NCBI RefSeq assembly: GCF_001039355.2
Contig: NW_019775402.1
Span: 354,080 to 418,079, forward strand
DNA length: 64,000 bases
Direction: 5' to 3'
Origin: Lingula anatina
Taxonomy: Eukaryota > Brachiopoda > Lingulata > Lingulida > Lingulidae
The position numbers were made by a program, and so were the translations under genes. The notes beneath the pieces were generated by a model. The model was not told the DNA's origin. It did not search any database and was given only the letters and a program-made list of their open reading frames with translations. Shown in pieces: positions 1-11,580 of this stretch (the stretch's first letter is position 1; each line of letters begins with the position of its first letter).

Positions 1-918
1 TCTGAGCTTGTCTTCAGACCATGTGACCTCCATTGATGGCTATACTCTGTTATAATCTCTTAAGAGATTTTAACAAAAAAACAAACTTTTTAGAAAAAAA
101 CCAGAGACTAACTTTGAATGTAAAAATGAATTCATTAACCATTGATTAGTGTGGGAAAATTGTTGTTTACTCCAGGAAAATTCATTTTTTGGCCAAAACG
201 AAGAGTTATTATCCCTTTAACCAATAATTCCAGTTAAATACAATACCCTGGGTTTAATACAATGTACAACCATTGTAATGCATATTTCAAAATCACAAGA
301 TTATTATTATAATTAAAAAAATTAATAATATAAATTTAAAAAAAATAACAAAAAAAAGTGAAAAATATGACCACAAATATGATTTTCAATCAATTTTAGT
401 AAAAACCTTAATGTGGCACTTCTCACAAATAATATATTGCTACAAATAAATTATTCCATGTATCTATTCTCATTAGAATATGATTACCAATTTGTTTGTA
501 GACAATTTCATATAATTGATTTGATCCATTTATATACATTACTCCATTAATTGTAAATGTAATAGGATTTCAAATCAGTCACAGCTCTTTGGGCAAACAA
601 ATATTCTGGTACTGTACTAGCAATATATGTAAATATGTCTATCCATCCAATTCAATTTTGACTGCCTGACTTGCTTTTTTTGTGAATAAAAATGTTTTCT
701 TTATTTCATGTGCTTCTGCTCACAACTCTAATAAATAAAAAATAAAATATCTATCTTTTTCTCTAATACCAGTATTTACAAAGACTACACAAAGATGTAT
801 TTTAAAAACAAAGGAGAGCTCAAAATCTTTGAGTTTATCGTTGTTTTTTTTTTTTTTTTTTCAGTTGACAACCATGGCATTTCAAAACAGCAAATGATCC
901 GAGTGTCATGTTAACACC
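1..918. other. 3' flank of MINDY4, no gene seen
   Basis: This AT-rich stretch holds no convincing exon on either strand. It is probably the 3' untranslated region and downstream flank of the minus-strand MINDY4 gene. A minus-strand AATAAA (TTTATT at 700-705) lies about 215 bases after the MINDY4 stop and could be its polyadenylation signal. A T-run lies at 843-860. Confidence 0.5.
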
Positions 919-3900
919 CTACAGGATAGGCTCCGTCCCATTCCAGTCAATCTGGGCATCTTTCCATCTGAAATTTTTAGAAAAAATTTACTATTTTCCC
1001 TCTCTTTTCATTCTTTTTCTTTATGGTCACAAACAATTTGATTCAGCTCTGATAGGTAAGTAAACATAACATGAAAGTCTGGCAAGTCTCAGTAAAAAGT
1101 TCAGTTAAACCTGAATCAGATGTAAATGCGTCTTAAGTCCAGGTAAACCTACTTTGTTCTAATACAGTGCTCCAGGGGGGGTACCAGGTCATCATCAGAG
1201 GGGGGTTCATAAAACCTGTTGGTGGTCTCTGTAAAGGGACAAAAAATATCACAGTTGCTTTTCATTTATCATCAATATATATTATTGATTAACTTTTGAA
1301 AATTATTTCAATGAATGACAATAAAACTGTTATCTTTCATGTCTTTATCTTAGATGAAACTTATTATGTATTACCTGCAATAATTATTTCAAAACTGAAA
1401 ACAATATCTCAGAAGTGAAATCTAGTCTTGTATTGAGATTATGAACAAAGCAAAAGCCCACACTCTAAATTGCAAAAAAAAAAAAAAAAAAAAAAAAAAA
1501 AGAAAAACCTATTTTAACCTTTTCATCATTTCCTTTTATCTTAAGGATGCACCAATGCAAAAATAAACATAAAGGAAGAGGATCTACCTACTTTAACATA
1601 AAGTAAGAAACGTGTATGAACCTGTTTTTTTGCTACAGAACTCAATATCCAGAAAAAATCTTGCCTCCCTTCTATGTATAAATAAATAAGCATAAACACT
1701 TCTAAAAAGCTGAAATACAAGTTTCTGGTTTCTCTATCCAAACTTAGATAGGATGTTTAAAAGCACCTATAAATAGATATTGTACCAGATGCAATGTACA
1801 AATAAAACAAAAAGCTACAAATTGAATGTTTTGTCGCCTTTACTTAGGACTCACTCTAACAGTACTTTCTGATAATCTATACAGATTGTCTGATGTAGAA
1901 AAATTTCTTTTTTAAGATGCTTTAAAAATGCCTATTCTTTAAAGAGAAAGATCCAGCATTACTATAAGCATCTTCTTACTTGTTTGGGTTTTTTTTGTTT
2001 GTTTGTTTTTTTGTTTTTGGCGATATTTTCCATCAGAGTGTGCCCAAGTAATACATACCTGACTTAATCCTTGTGAGTTCTAAATGATTTCATTTATTAA
2101 ATAATCTGAGTTAAAAATACAAAAATACCAATTGTTGTTAGGCTTAAAAAAAAAGAAAAAGAAAACAATTCTCACTTACTGTCTAATATTAGCAAGATCA
2201 CTTTAAAAAACGACCAATGTTTACAGCATGGTTCTTCCGAGTAACTTAAAACATTAATTTACCACAATAGGCTGCAATATGTATACTGTGACCTTGATAC
2301 CAAGTGTTATACTAGAAATACAAACTGTAATCTTGGCCACCTCGGCTCATCCTGTGTTTGAGAGATAGTTTGAAACTCATCTCTGCTATCAGCATGCTTC
2401 TCTCATATCCAGTTACAGTAAATGGCAGAGCTTTATTGGTAATAGAGGAGTATCTCCAGTTATCTGAAGAACTCAGCGTGCACTGGCTATCCTGCCCACA
2501 CACGTATGCACACATGCATACACACAAATACAAATGCACGACCACACATACAAAAGCATGCATGCACACATGCACGCAAGTACTCACAAACAAATGTCCA
2601 CATGCATGAAAATACACACACATGCACAAACACAAGCCTGCAAACATGCACACACACACTATTGTATACTTACCTATAGTGAGGCGTATTTCTTCATCCT
2701 GCCTTGCCAATCCATCATAGTAGTACAGATCAAACTTCCTTTCCACTTTCCAGTCACTCATTAACTCTTTCTTCAAAGAGAACAACACACTGAAATGACT
2801 TTCGCTGCAAACCACCCAGATTGGGAACCGTGGTGTCTTGAGAAATGTGCCCACCTGGTGGAGAAGATAAGAAATAGTACAGAAAAAAATACAGCAGCCA
2901 TATTGGAATCTGGTGCATCTTTATTAAACAAAAATTTTCCTTCTGTAGTCACTGCATCAGTATTCGGGCATTATTGCAATGGTCAAATGGCGAAAAAAAA
3001 GTCTCTGAGTCAGTCAAAAAAAAGGCTGGAATTCAGTATCCTATTAAACTGTTTGCCCTAGTTAACTAAAAACTGCATGCAATGTTAAGCAGATAACATG
3101 TACTCACTTCACACGACTTGTAGTGTTCAAAAAGAGACAGCAACCCTATGTCGCTCCTGGCATGGATGCCTTTTAATATCATCTTGGGGCCCGTGCCAGA
3201 GTCTAACTCCACCTTGTCATTGAACACATTGGAGGCTGCCTTGCCAGTCAATATCAGGTTGACAAGTTCCTGGGGAAAAGGAGAAAATTCATGTGTGTAG
3301 TCAGACTTCATCTGTGCTTGTTCAATGTGGTTTTACAGTTCTGTAGTAGATATGATGCTATATTTTTACATTCTAGGGGGCAACTTTTAAGTTGTAACTT
3401 TATCAACATGTTGAAATGTCACCATATTATAGTGAAAAAAGCCTGCTTTTAAAACTAATTGCAACAACTAAATGACCAATAAATATCAGGTTGACTTGTT
3501 TCTGGTGAAAAGAAGAAAATCAAGTGTTCGTTTATGCTTGTTCAAAGCCAGTTATACAGGGAAAAGATGCACATGGAGATGGACATTAACGATCATGATG
3601 ACGGCTTTATTTTATCAATGTCTTAAACTGTCACCTTATTACAAAAACAATGACAATGATTTTGTTAGGTGTGACAGTGTCACAATCAGGCTCTCAGGTG
3701 TGACATTGATTGTACTAGGTGTGACAGTGTCACAATCAGGCTCTCAAGTGTGACATTGATTGTACTAGGTGTGACAGTGTTACAATCAGGCTCTCAGGTG
3801 TGACATTTATTGTGTCAGGTGTGACATTGACTGCGTTAGGTGTGACAGTGTTACAATCAGGCTCTCAGGTGTGACATTGATTGTGTCAGGTGTGACACTG

Positions 3901-6900
3901 ATTGTGTTAGGTGTGACACTGATTGCGTTGGGTGAGACAGTGTCACATTCAGGATCTCACCTGGGAGCAGTACCCATGGGCCCCCATCAGTGTGTTGGTG
4001 GGAACATCCATATCCGACTTCAACCTAAAACGAGATCATATATTTTCCCATATTATATGTAGCACAGTGATTGAAATTACTGTCTACCAGTTACTGTGAG
4101 ATACTGAGCTGTGTTGGTTTAACATGGAAATTAAAACAAAAGATAGGAATCTTGACTTGATCTTCTGACTTATAAAATGAGTAACATTATTCTCTCATAT
4201 CACATGCACGTCATTTATTAAGTCATTGTACACCATCTAGTGGGAGATATGTATAACCATGTTGGTTTTGCTTGAAAATTAAAAGAAAATTTTAACTATG
4301 ACTTGACATTCTGACTGAAAAACATCACATTCAACAAATAATGGTTGCAGTTTGACATCGATTTATTTTGAAAATTATCAACATCCCTATATTGACAACT
4401 CTGCACAGTCAATCTTCTACATCCACCCACTCACACCAACACATTACATTAATTAATTAATTAAAACACTAACAACTTACTCAGGAATTGTCCTTGATAG
4501 AATCAAAGAATAGGTGAACAGAACCACACCTGTGCTGCCCTCTAGCTCAAACTGGAAATGTAAAATAAAAGAGTTGTGAAATTCAACTATATTTACAGGT
4601 GGATTTAACTGTCCATTGAGAGAAATGACCAAAGAAATGCACATTTTTGAGTAAAACATGATACTTTAAATCTTTATCTATTGTGGTACATATATAATGT
4701 GGTAAAAATTCCAGTTCAAATCTGTTTTATGATATTCGTACATACAGTGATGACTCCATATTTTCAATGGGGAAAATATCAATGCTTCTGATACATAATT
4801 TAAGAATGATTTAAAATATATTTCTGAGTATCAGTAGCATTTTTGCTACTTTACGGTACAGAATAGAACTATCAGGTTGCCTACTTTTCAGTTTTGTTGC
4901 TTCCACTCAATAGGAACATTCTAAATTTAAGAATAACTTTAAAAATACAGTATCTATAAAATTCACAATTTCCCCATTGAAAAGATTGAGTCAGTATGGC
5001 AATTGTGGTTTATGTAAATACTCACAGTGTTGATATGTTGTTTGATGAATTCATGCAACTCCTCCTGTGTGCTGAAGATGTTCAGAACAAGCTGAAATAA
5101 ATATCAGATAAATTTTAACTGACCCCTTCATATGTCTCCCTCTATGGTGTTTTTTTTTTCAAACCTCAACTTTCTGCCTTTTAAAGCAACACCAACACCA
5201 AATATTTAAAGTAAACTGTAATGCAACTAACTCCATGTATTTACATAATTATAATGGTATTGTACATATGCACAACTCCCTTAACTCCTTTTTGTCCTGA
5301 ACAATGTTAAAAAATCCAATCTCTCACGGAATAACTTACTGTTTCAGTGACATTGTCAGGTTTATATCTTCCACTTCCAGCAAATATGGATCTTCCACAG
5401 GGCCTGACAGATAAAAAAATTGAAGTTAAAAAAGGGAGAAAAAATTGATAACAGACAAAATTTTGCCTCAGTGCCATTTATTACCCCTCCAAACAACATT
5501 AACTTCAATGTGAATGGACATTTTTGTCCATTTAAGGATCCCAAATGTTATTACTATAAAACTGCACCATAAATTTCTGCATCATTTTTTTTTCTTTTTT
5601 GTAAAAAGATTAATACTTACAATGTAACTACAGCTTCTTTCTGTTGGCCTGCTCTCCACAAGATGGCACTGATGGCTGCAGCAAGACAAGCTGTCCTCTC
5701 TTTTCTACTGGGTTCCAAACTGTGATAAATAACATCAATATATATCAACAAGATAACTAAATACAGTCAAAACTGATAAAGGTAAATCACAATTAGGTAA
5801 ACTGCAAATACATGTTTAGCCCGAAACACTGAATGAAGACAATAACTGGTATGTGCGGGAGGGGGACAGAGGAGATGAATTTCACTTTTCATATACACTG
5901 AATCTTAAATATGTCCCCGGACCTTTGTTCTACCATGTTAGAACAAGTAACCAGAATATGATTCTAGGGCAATCCCACCCCCCTTCCCCAGGACAATTCC
6001 CTGGGATTTAAGGCAGGCATTTATAATTTTTCTCAATATCACAAAGTTCATTTTCACTATTATATTCATTACAGGGGGAATCATCCAGGGGGAAAAGGTC
6101 AATGTCAGGAATGTCCTAATACTCCATAATTTTACCTGTCTGATGTAGGTTTTGTTTCCTTGTTAAACAGCATCTCCTGTAGCACCATGGCTTGTACAGC
6201 TGCCAGCACACCACATGGTCCTCCCTGGAATATATGTAAAACACACAAAACTCAGCCCACAAATAAACATATTGCACTATTATCTGGAGAGCAATGCAAA
6301 CTCGTAGAGACTGTCCAAAGTTGGGTAATTGAAAAGGGGTAATTTTCCCTGCCCTACACTATAATTCAGACAAATATGCGTACTTTAGATAAACGAAGGG
6401 AAGATCTGCGCAAAGCTTTCTTTTACAAAATAACTAAACCCTCTGTCAAACTGAATCACATTTTAATTGGTCAGTCCAATTGCTTTTTAAGATCAAACAA
6501 CAGATATAATGTGCAAAAAATTAAAACCAAAAGATTCTGATGCTCCTTTATTCTATTTGCACTTTTAAATTTCCAATAGTAAAATGTTGTCATTTATCCT
6601 ATTTGCAGTAATTTAAAAGTTCAAGTAGCAGTCTATAGCCAAGTTTCATTAAAGCATATAGCATCTTATTTTTATTACAATATATTTAACATTTTATTTA
6701 CAATTTCCACCTAAAGGGTTGCAATATTAAGAAATTATTATTATTATTATAAAAATTATAAAGCAGTCTACTTCATATGAGGTTAAGAAATAGCATTATT
6801 TTGAAACTGCATAGAAAATTATGAGTCAATGCACAATGTTCAAAGATAATAATCTCAATTATAATACATGACAATCTACAAGGTCATAACAATGTATTCA

Positions 6901-9900
6901 CCAGTGCTGGAAAAAATGATTTTAAAGTAAAGTTCTACTGTGAAAAGTGGTATCTTATTTCCTTTCAAAACAAAACTAAGAAAACAAACTGATATTCCAC
7001 ATTTTCTAACCATTCAGTTTATAAATCTAAACAGTATATAAATCTAAACACAATGGATAAAGCCAGATTTCTTCTTGAGTTTATAATTTACCTTTTTTTG
7101 CACAATACCATACTGCAGCCGAGGTTGATCAGAGAAAGTAAAACTCTGGTACAGCCATTCATCATTGAAGAACTTGGATGCTGTCCCAAATATTACTGTT
7201 TTTAGTTCCTGAAAAAAAAAGAAATGCCATTATATTTGAAACAAACATTCACAAAACAGGAAGACAATTACACAAACAAACCCTCTATGTAAGACATTCA
7301 AGATCTAGAATATGAAGCTTGTCTAGCAAATTGGTCAATACAACCATAAAGGTAATTGAATTTAAAATAGCAGAACACTGAACATGCCAAAAATGTAGGC
7401 ACCAACTATTCAACAAAGTGGTCAATACAACCATAAAGGTAATTGAATTTAAAATAGCAGAAAACTGAACATGCCAAAAATGTAGGCACCAACTATTCAA
7501 CAAACAGTGTTGTCCTGAGGGGACTTCATATAAAAGTGCCCAGTGTGAGGTTATATTAAACCCCCCAGGTTGAGGTAATATTAACCCTCCCCCTTGCCCA
7601 ATCACAATCATCTGTAACCATATAACTATATTTTGTAAATACAACACTATTTCATTTAACAAACATGGACTTATACACCCAAGACTTGTGTACTCACCAC
7701 AGCTGTCTGGATATCTATTGGCCTTGCATTAGTAATGAGATTAGATTTCTGCGTCTTTGCAATGGGTTTGTGCACCTCCTGGACATGTAATTCTGCCATT
7801 TCTGCCTCCAAGTCATCTTCATCACCAACTTCCAAATCACCAACCTTGCACAAGTTTTTAGCACCAGATCTGAAAATTAATGAATAATGAAGTATAGTTA
7901 AAAAAAAAGTTCATGAAATTAATTGAAAAAAGAATAAATAAATGAAAATTAATAATTTATATAAACAGAACATTTATTAAAATCAATTCAAAACTATAGT
8001 GTTTAGAAAAGTCTGGCATAGCTCGAGCTTTATCATTTCACAAATTCACAATCACGTTCCTGATTGGAAAAATACCAAACGTACCTTTTTTATTAATCTC
8101 TAACTGAATAATACAACCACTTATGTTAAAGCACAAGCAAAAATTTATAGTGCAAGTGTTCCTGAGAAACCTCCTTACCTGCTACTGGTAGAGGAACCAC
8201 TTCCACCCCTAGACATAACATTCTCCTTGATACTTGATATATTCACATCATAACCATCAAGTTCAAGGTCATCTCTCTTCCTGTGCCTGCTATTAGGTCT
8301 AGGAGATGGCTTGTCTTGAGCACTAGTGCTGACATCTGGTTGGGGTTCTCTGGATTCCTTCTGACTGCTTCTCCGACCATGTCGACTTGTGGGTCTTTCT
8401 GGTGTTGATAAATCCAGGCCATCGTCATCAAAACTGTGTTGTTTTTTATTAGCAAGATTCATCTGTCCATTTGTTGAATCTTGGTCCAAGTTATGGTGGT
8501 GATGGTGGTGGCGTTTGTGGTGGTGGTGATGGTGAGATCTTGGTTTATGTTCCTCAGTTTTCAAGACAGGGTCACCAATGTCTAACACATCTTCAATTCT
8601 TCCAGAATCTTGTCTCAAATCTGTCCTCCTATGTCCCGTAGACTTAACATGGGAATCGTGCTGCGTCCTATGGCCAGCAGATATCTCTGAGGCATTTGAA
8701 AATGTGTTACTGATATCGGGTTCTTTGTATGGCAACTGGTTGTCCAAGGTGTGGTTAGTGTCAGGACGGCTATGGTGGTGTGATGATGTAGGCCTCTTCA
8801 TTTTCTTTCTGTCTCTTCCCTGTATAAATGATGGTAAACATACAGAAAAGACATTATTCTTATCATTTATTTATTTATTTATAATATAAAAATATACATG
8901 TTCAGCCAATATGGGAGGGAGGCTTTAAATCCCTGAATAAACTAACATATCCCAATTCCATTAATTAATATCAATCCTTGCCATGTTAAACTTTATCATT
9001 AGTATTTTATTTTATTTTTTTTTTTATTATTTTTTAAAGGAGGCAAGATCCCCTCACATTGATTTTTTACAATAGCCTTGTACTTTTGTACCCACCTCTA
9101 TACTGCTGGAAATTGGTCCTGACATCCCTCTCAGTTTCCCAGATTTCAACCTTGTCGTTCCACCAGGTGGCAGTAAGGCAGCAGTATCTTCTCGCTCCCT
9201 GTCCATGATCCCAGCTCGCCCCTCTCCCCCCAGTGTCTCTCCCTCTGTTGTGTCTTCTAGCAGCATCTCTGAGTGTTTTGGAGGTGGCGCTTCACATATA
9301 AATAGGAAGATATTGGGACAAAATTATACAGATATAGCTGGGGTAGTCGTGTCAATTTTTTTCAGCCAAATCACTACTTTTTCATCACTTTTTACTCCAG
9401 ATGGTTTAATTTTGACTAAAACAAGTCAAATTAACCATTTTATGTTCAGCCAACTTCAGTCAGTTTAGCATTTGGCTAAACTGACAAGTGTAAGCACTAC
9501 CCCAGTAGAGATACTGATAAAGAAGTCAATAAATACTTTATTTTTGAGCTGTGTTAGATATACCGAGGGGTAGTGTGGTTAATCCGTCTTTGAAGTACTT
9601 TATTGAATTATTTTTGTTAAAACATTCAAACTGTGCAAATTTCATCTCTGAGTGTGTTGGACATGGTGCTATGGATATAGAAAGGAAGTTACAGACACAT
9701 ACGTGGGAATATAGGCATAAACATTATAAAATATATTGATATCTGCAATCAACAAAAACAAATTATATGATCCACAGCAGCACATAGAGACTGTTTTATA
9801 AATCTATCTCATTGCACTGCATTAGTATGTTAACTGATACTTAATGTTGGCAAGTAATTAAAGTTAGGGGTATATCCAAACATAATTGTCTCATAAGTTT

Positions 9901-9908
9901 CTTTTTGG

Positions 9909-10001
<93 letters not shown>

Positions 10002-11303
10002 AATCACTAAAATTCACATAGACAAAGTTTCAAATTCAATTACACGGCAATTACATTGTAAAAAAAAGGGAATCTAATTCTTACCTTTTTTCCTAGGTTT
10101 GGCAACAGGGGTCTCCAAAGCATCATCATATCTATGACCAGATGTATCTGAAACCTCAGCAGGTTTTTTCCTCTCAGCATCATCCTGAACACCATCTTCA
10201 TTGTGGTTTGGTGTACTAGTGCTGCCTTTCTCCATGAGGTGTTTTATTATAACTTCCAGCATGGCACGCAGGGGATTTTCCAATTCCTGTAACAAAATTT
10301 CATGATATATCACAATACCCTAACTACTGCTTACACACTTACTGCAGACTTTAAAGGTTTTAACAATTACAACCTGTATTGCCTTATCTTTTCAGGCCTA
10401 TACCACAAATAAATTACTGTATAACCATGGAAACGTACTTTTCTATGATATGATTTAATGTACAATAGAAACTGATGCTTGTGTCACAGTGGTTATAATT
10501 TATGAAGTAAATGCTGATAGCCTGTAGGAAGTACATGTAGTTTATTATTTTTTTGTGAAAATACACAAGACTATTTTCATTCCAAGACATATGTAAGACC
10601 AACATCTTTCCAAAAGTGGGAAGCATGGGCAACTTATCTGTCATGTGTAAGTGACATGTGTAACTAAAGCATTCCGTCTATCACACCTTAAAGTGCTTAA
10701 AAACTCATGCGTACCCTGTTTTTCTTCATGAGTTTCTCAATTTGTAACTCTTTGATGAGGAGTGGCCTTTTGCTGATGCAGTCCTCAGTCCTGGGCATCT
10801 CTTCATCCATCATCTGAAGGGTGCATCGCAGACCCTACAATTATAATGCTATTACTCACAGAAAGACAAGTGCTTTTTGTGTGTGATCAACAAAGCTTAC
10901 TTTTTGGGTAGGTCCTTAGAAGTATCTGTGATTGTATTAAAAGAAGAATCGACGTATAAAGTGTACTACAACTAAGTATAACTGAAAGTTTAAAAGTAGC
11001 CGATAAAAAATACAAGAAAATAAAATAAAAAAAGGACTCTGATGAATCTACTAGTGTCTGCAATAACAATTAAAATAAATTATTTAATCACACAAAGATT
11101 CTCAAAACAAAGCCAAAACTGTGATTTTGCTGAAAAGAAAAATGCTGAAAATTGGGCTCCTGGAAACTCGACTGAGCGCCTATTTGTTTACATTGGATTC
11201 CACCAAAGAACGGGAAATAAATGAAAACCAGTACCTTTCTGCTCAAGTATTCTCTAACCACTGATGCTGCTACAGTCTCCGCAGTTGGATTTGCCATTTT
11301 CAT
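919..11303 (-). CDS. MINDY4: MINDY4 (FAM188B) deubiquitinase, 17 coding exons
   Basis: Ubiquitin hydrolase of the MINDY family, whose members cleave Lys48-linked polyubiquitin. Coding exons in transcript order: 11235-11303, 10715-10834, 10085-10286, 9096-9289, 8179-8819, 7698-7869, 7092-7208, 6136-6224, 5621-5719, 5340-5403, 5026-5091, 4481-4551, 3961-4024, 3108-3269, 2674-2854, 1153-1228, 919-967. They join in frame to 811 residues (human about 757), and all boundaries are GT-AG. The catalytic Cys is predicted at 509 in [11 protein letters not shown], with the oxyanion Gln at 503 in YGIVQKK. The catalytic His is predicted at 730 in [11 protein letters not shown]. The N-terminus ([10 protein letters not shown]) matches the MINDY4 rather than the MINDY3 paralogue. 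The middle (8179-8819, 9096-9289) is low-complexity, Ser- and His-rich linker. The start could instead be the Met two codons later (11295-11297). Identity is from recall of the human protein; no search was run. Confidence 0.95.
2490..2660. repeat. Degenerate (CA)n tract in MINDY4 intron
   Basis: Imperfect CA/CACG/CATG simple repeat, ending about 8 bases from the 5' splice site of the 2674-2854 exon. The long open frames over it on both strands are repeat artefacts. Confidence 0.85.
3667..3958. repeat. Minisatellite with 50-bp and 21-bp units at a MINDY4 splice donor
   Basis: Repeated units begin AGGTGTGACA. Copies starting at 3667, 3717 and 3767 are exactly 50 bases apart. Further copies are spaced by multiples of about 21 and 50. 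The array runs up to the 5' splice site of the minus-strand MINDY4 exon 3961-4024, so the first intron bases are themselves a diverged repeat unit. Confidence 0.85.
7332..7509. repeat. Two-copy tandem duplication, 89-bp period
   Basis: The sequence from 7332 (GGTCAATACAACC) recurs at 7421 with one visible substitution in the shared part. It lies in the MINDY4 intron between the 7092-7208 and 7698-7869 exons. Confidence 0.85.
9911..10000. repeat. (TA)n microsatellite, about 90 bp
   Basis: Uninterrupted AT dinucleotide run inside a MINDY4 intron. Confidence 0.97.
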
Positions 11304-11580
11304 GTAATTCAGACGACTAAGTTACGTAAAATGTGCATTTTTATCACTGAAATTCGCTAAATGATTTTTCTTCAACAGGAGGCCGCCATGTTCTATCTCG
11401 GAATTTCTCGCGACGACGAATATAGGTCTTTTTTTAACATTACTAATTGTTGCTAACTTTAATATTAAAAAATAAACTAATAAGTCGATTTATGTTTGTT
11501 AATAAGGTTTCATTAAGTTTGAAATATTAGATAGCAGTATGATTATAATCTCGCATTAACTGTAGATAACGAGATTTAAA
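11304..11580. promoter_or_regulatory. Shared divergent promoter of MINDY4 and MOB4
   Basis: Only 277 bases separate the two start codons, which read away from each other. Visible motifs are a YY1-like GCCGCCATGTT at 11382-11392 and the palindrome TCTCGCGA at 11406-11413, which is the core of the TCTCGCGAGA motif found at housekeeping promoters. There is no clear TATA box in a useful place. A bidirectional promoter is inferred from layout and motifs; start sites were not observed. Confidence 0.6.

Noticed and set aside
2312-2670. C-terminal extension of the MINDY4 frame rich in Cys, Val and His
   Set aside because: It is intron read-through into a CA-rich repeat; a GTAAGT donor ends the exon at 2674 and the next exons continue the family sequence.
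7285-7662. 125-residue minus-strand open frame
   Set aside because: It arises from the 89-bp tandem duplication in a MINDY4 intron and contains a repeated peptide without any recognisable feature.
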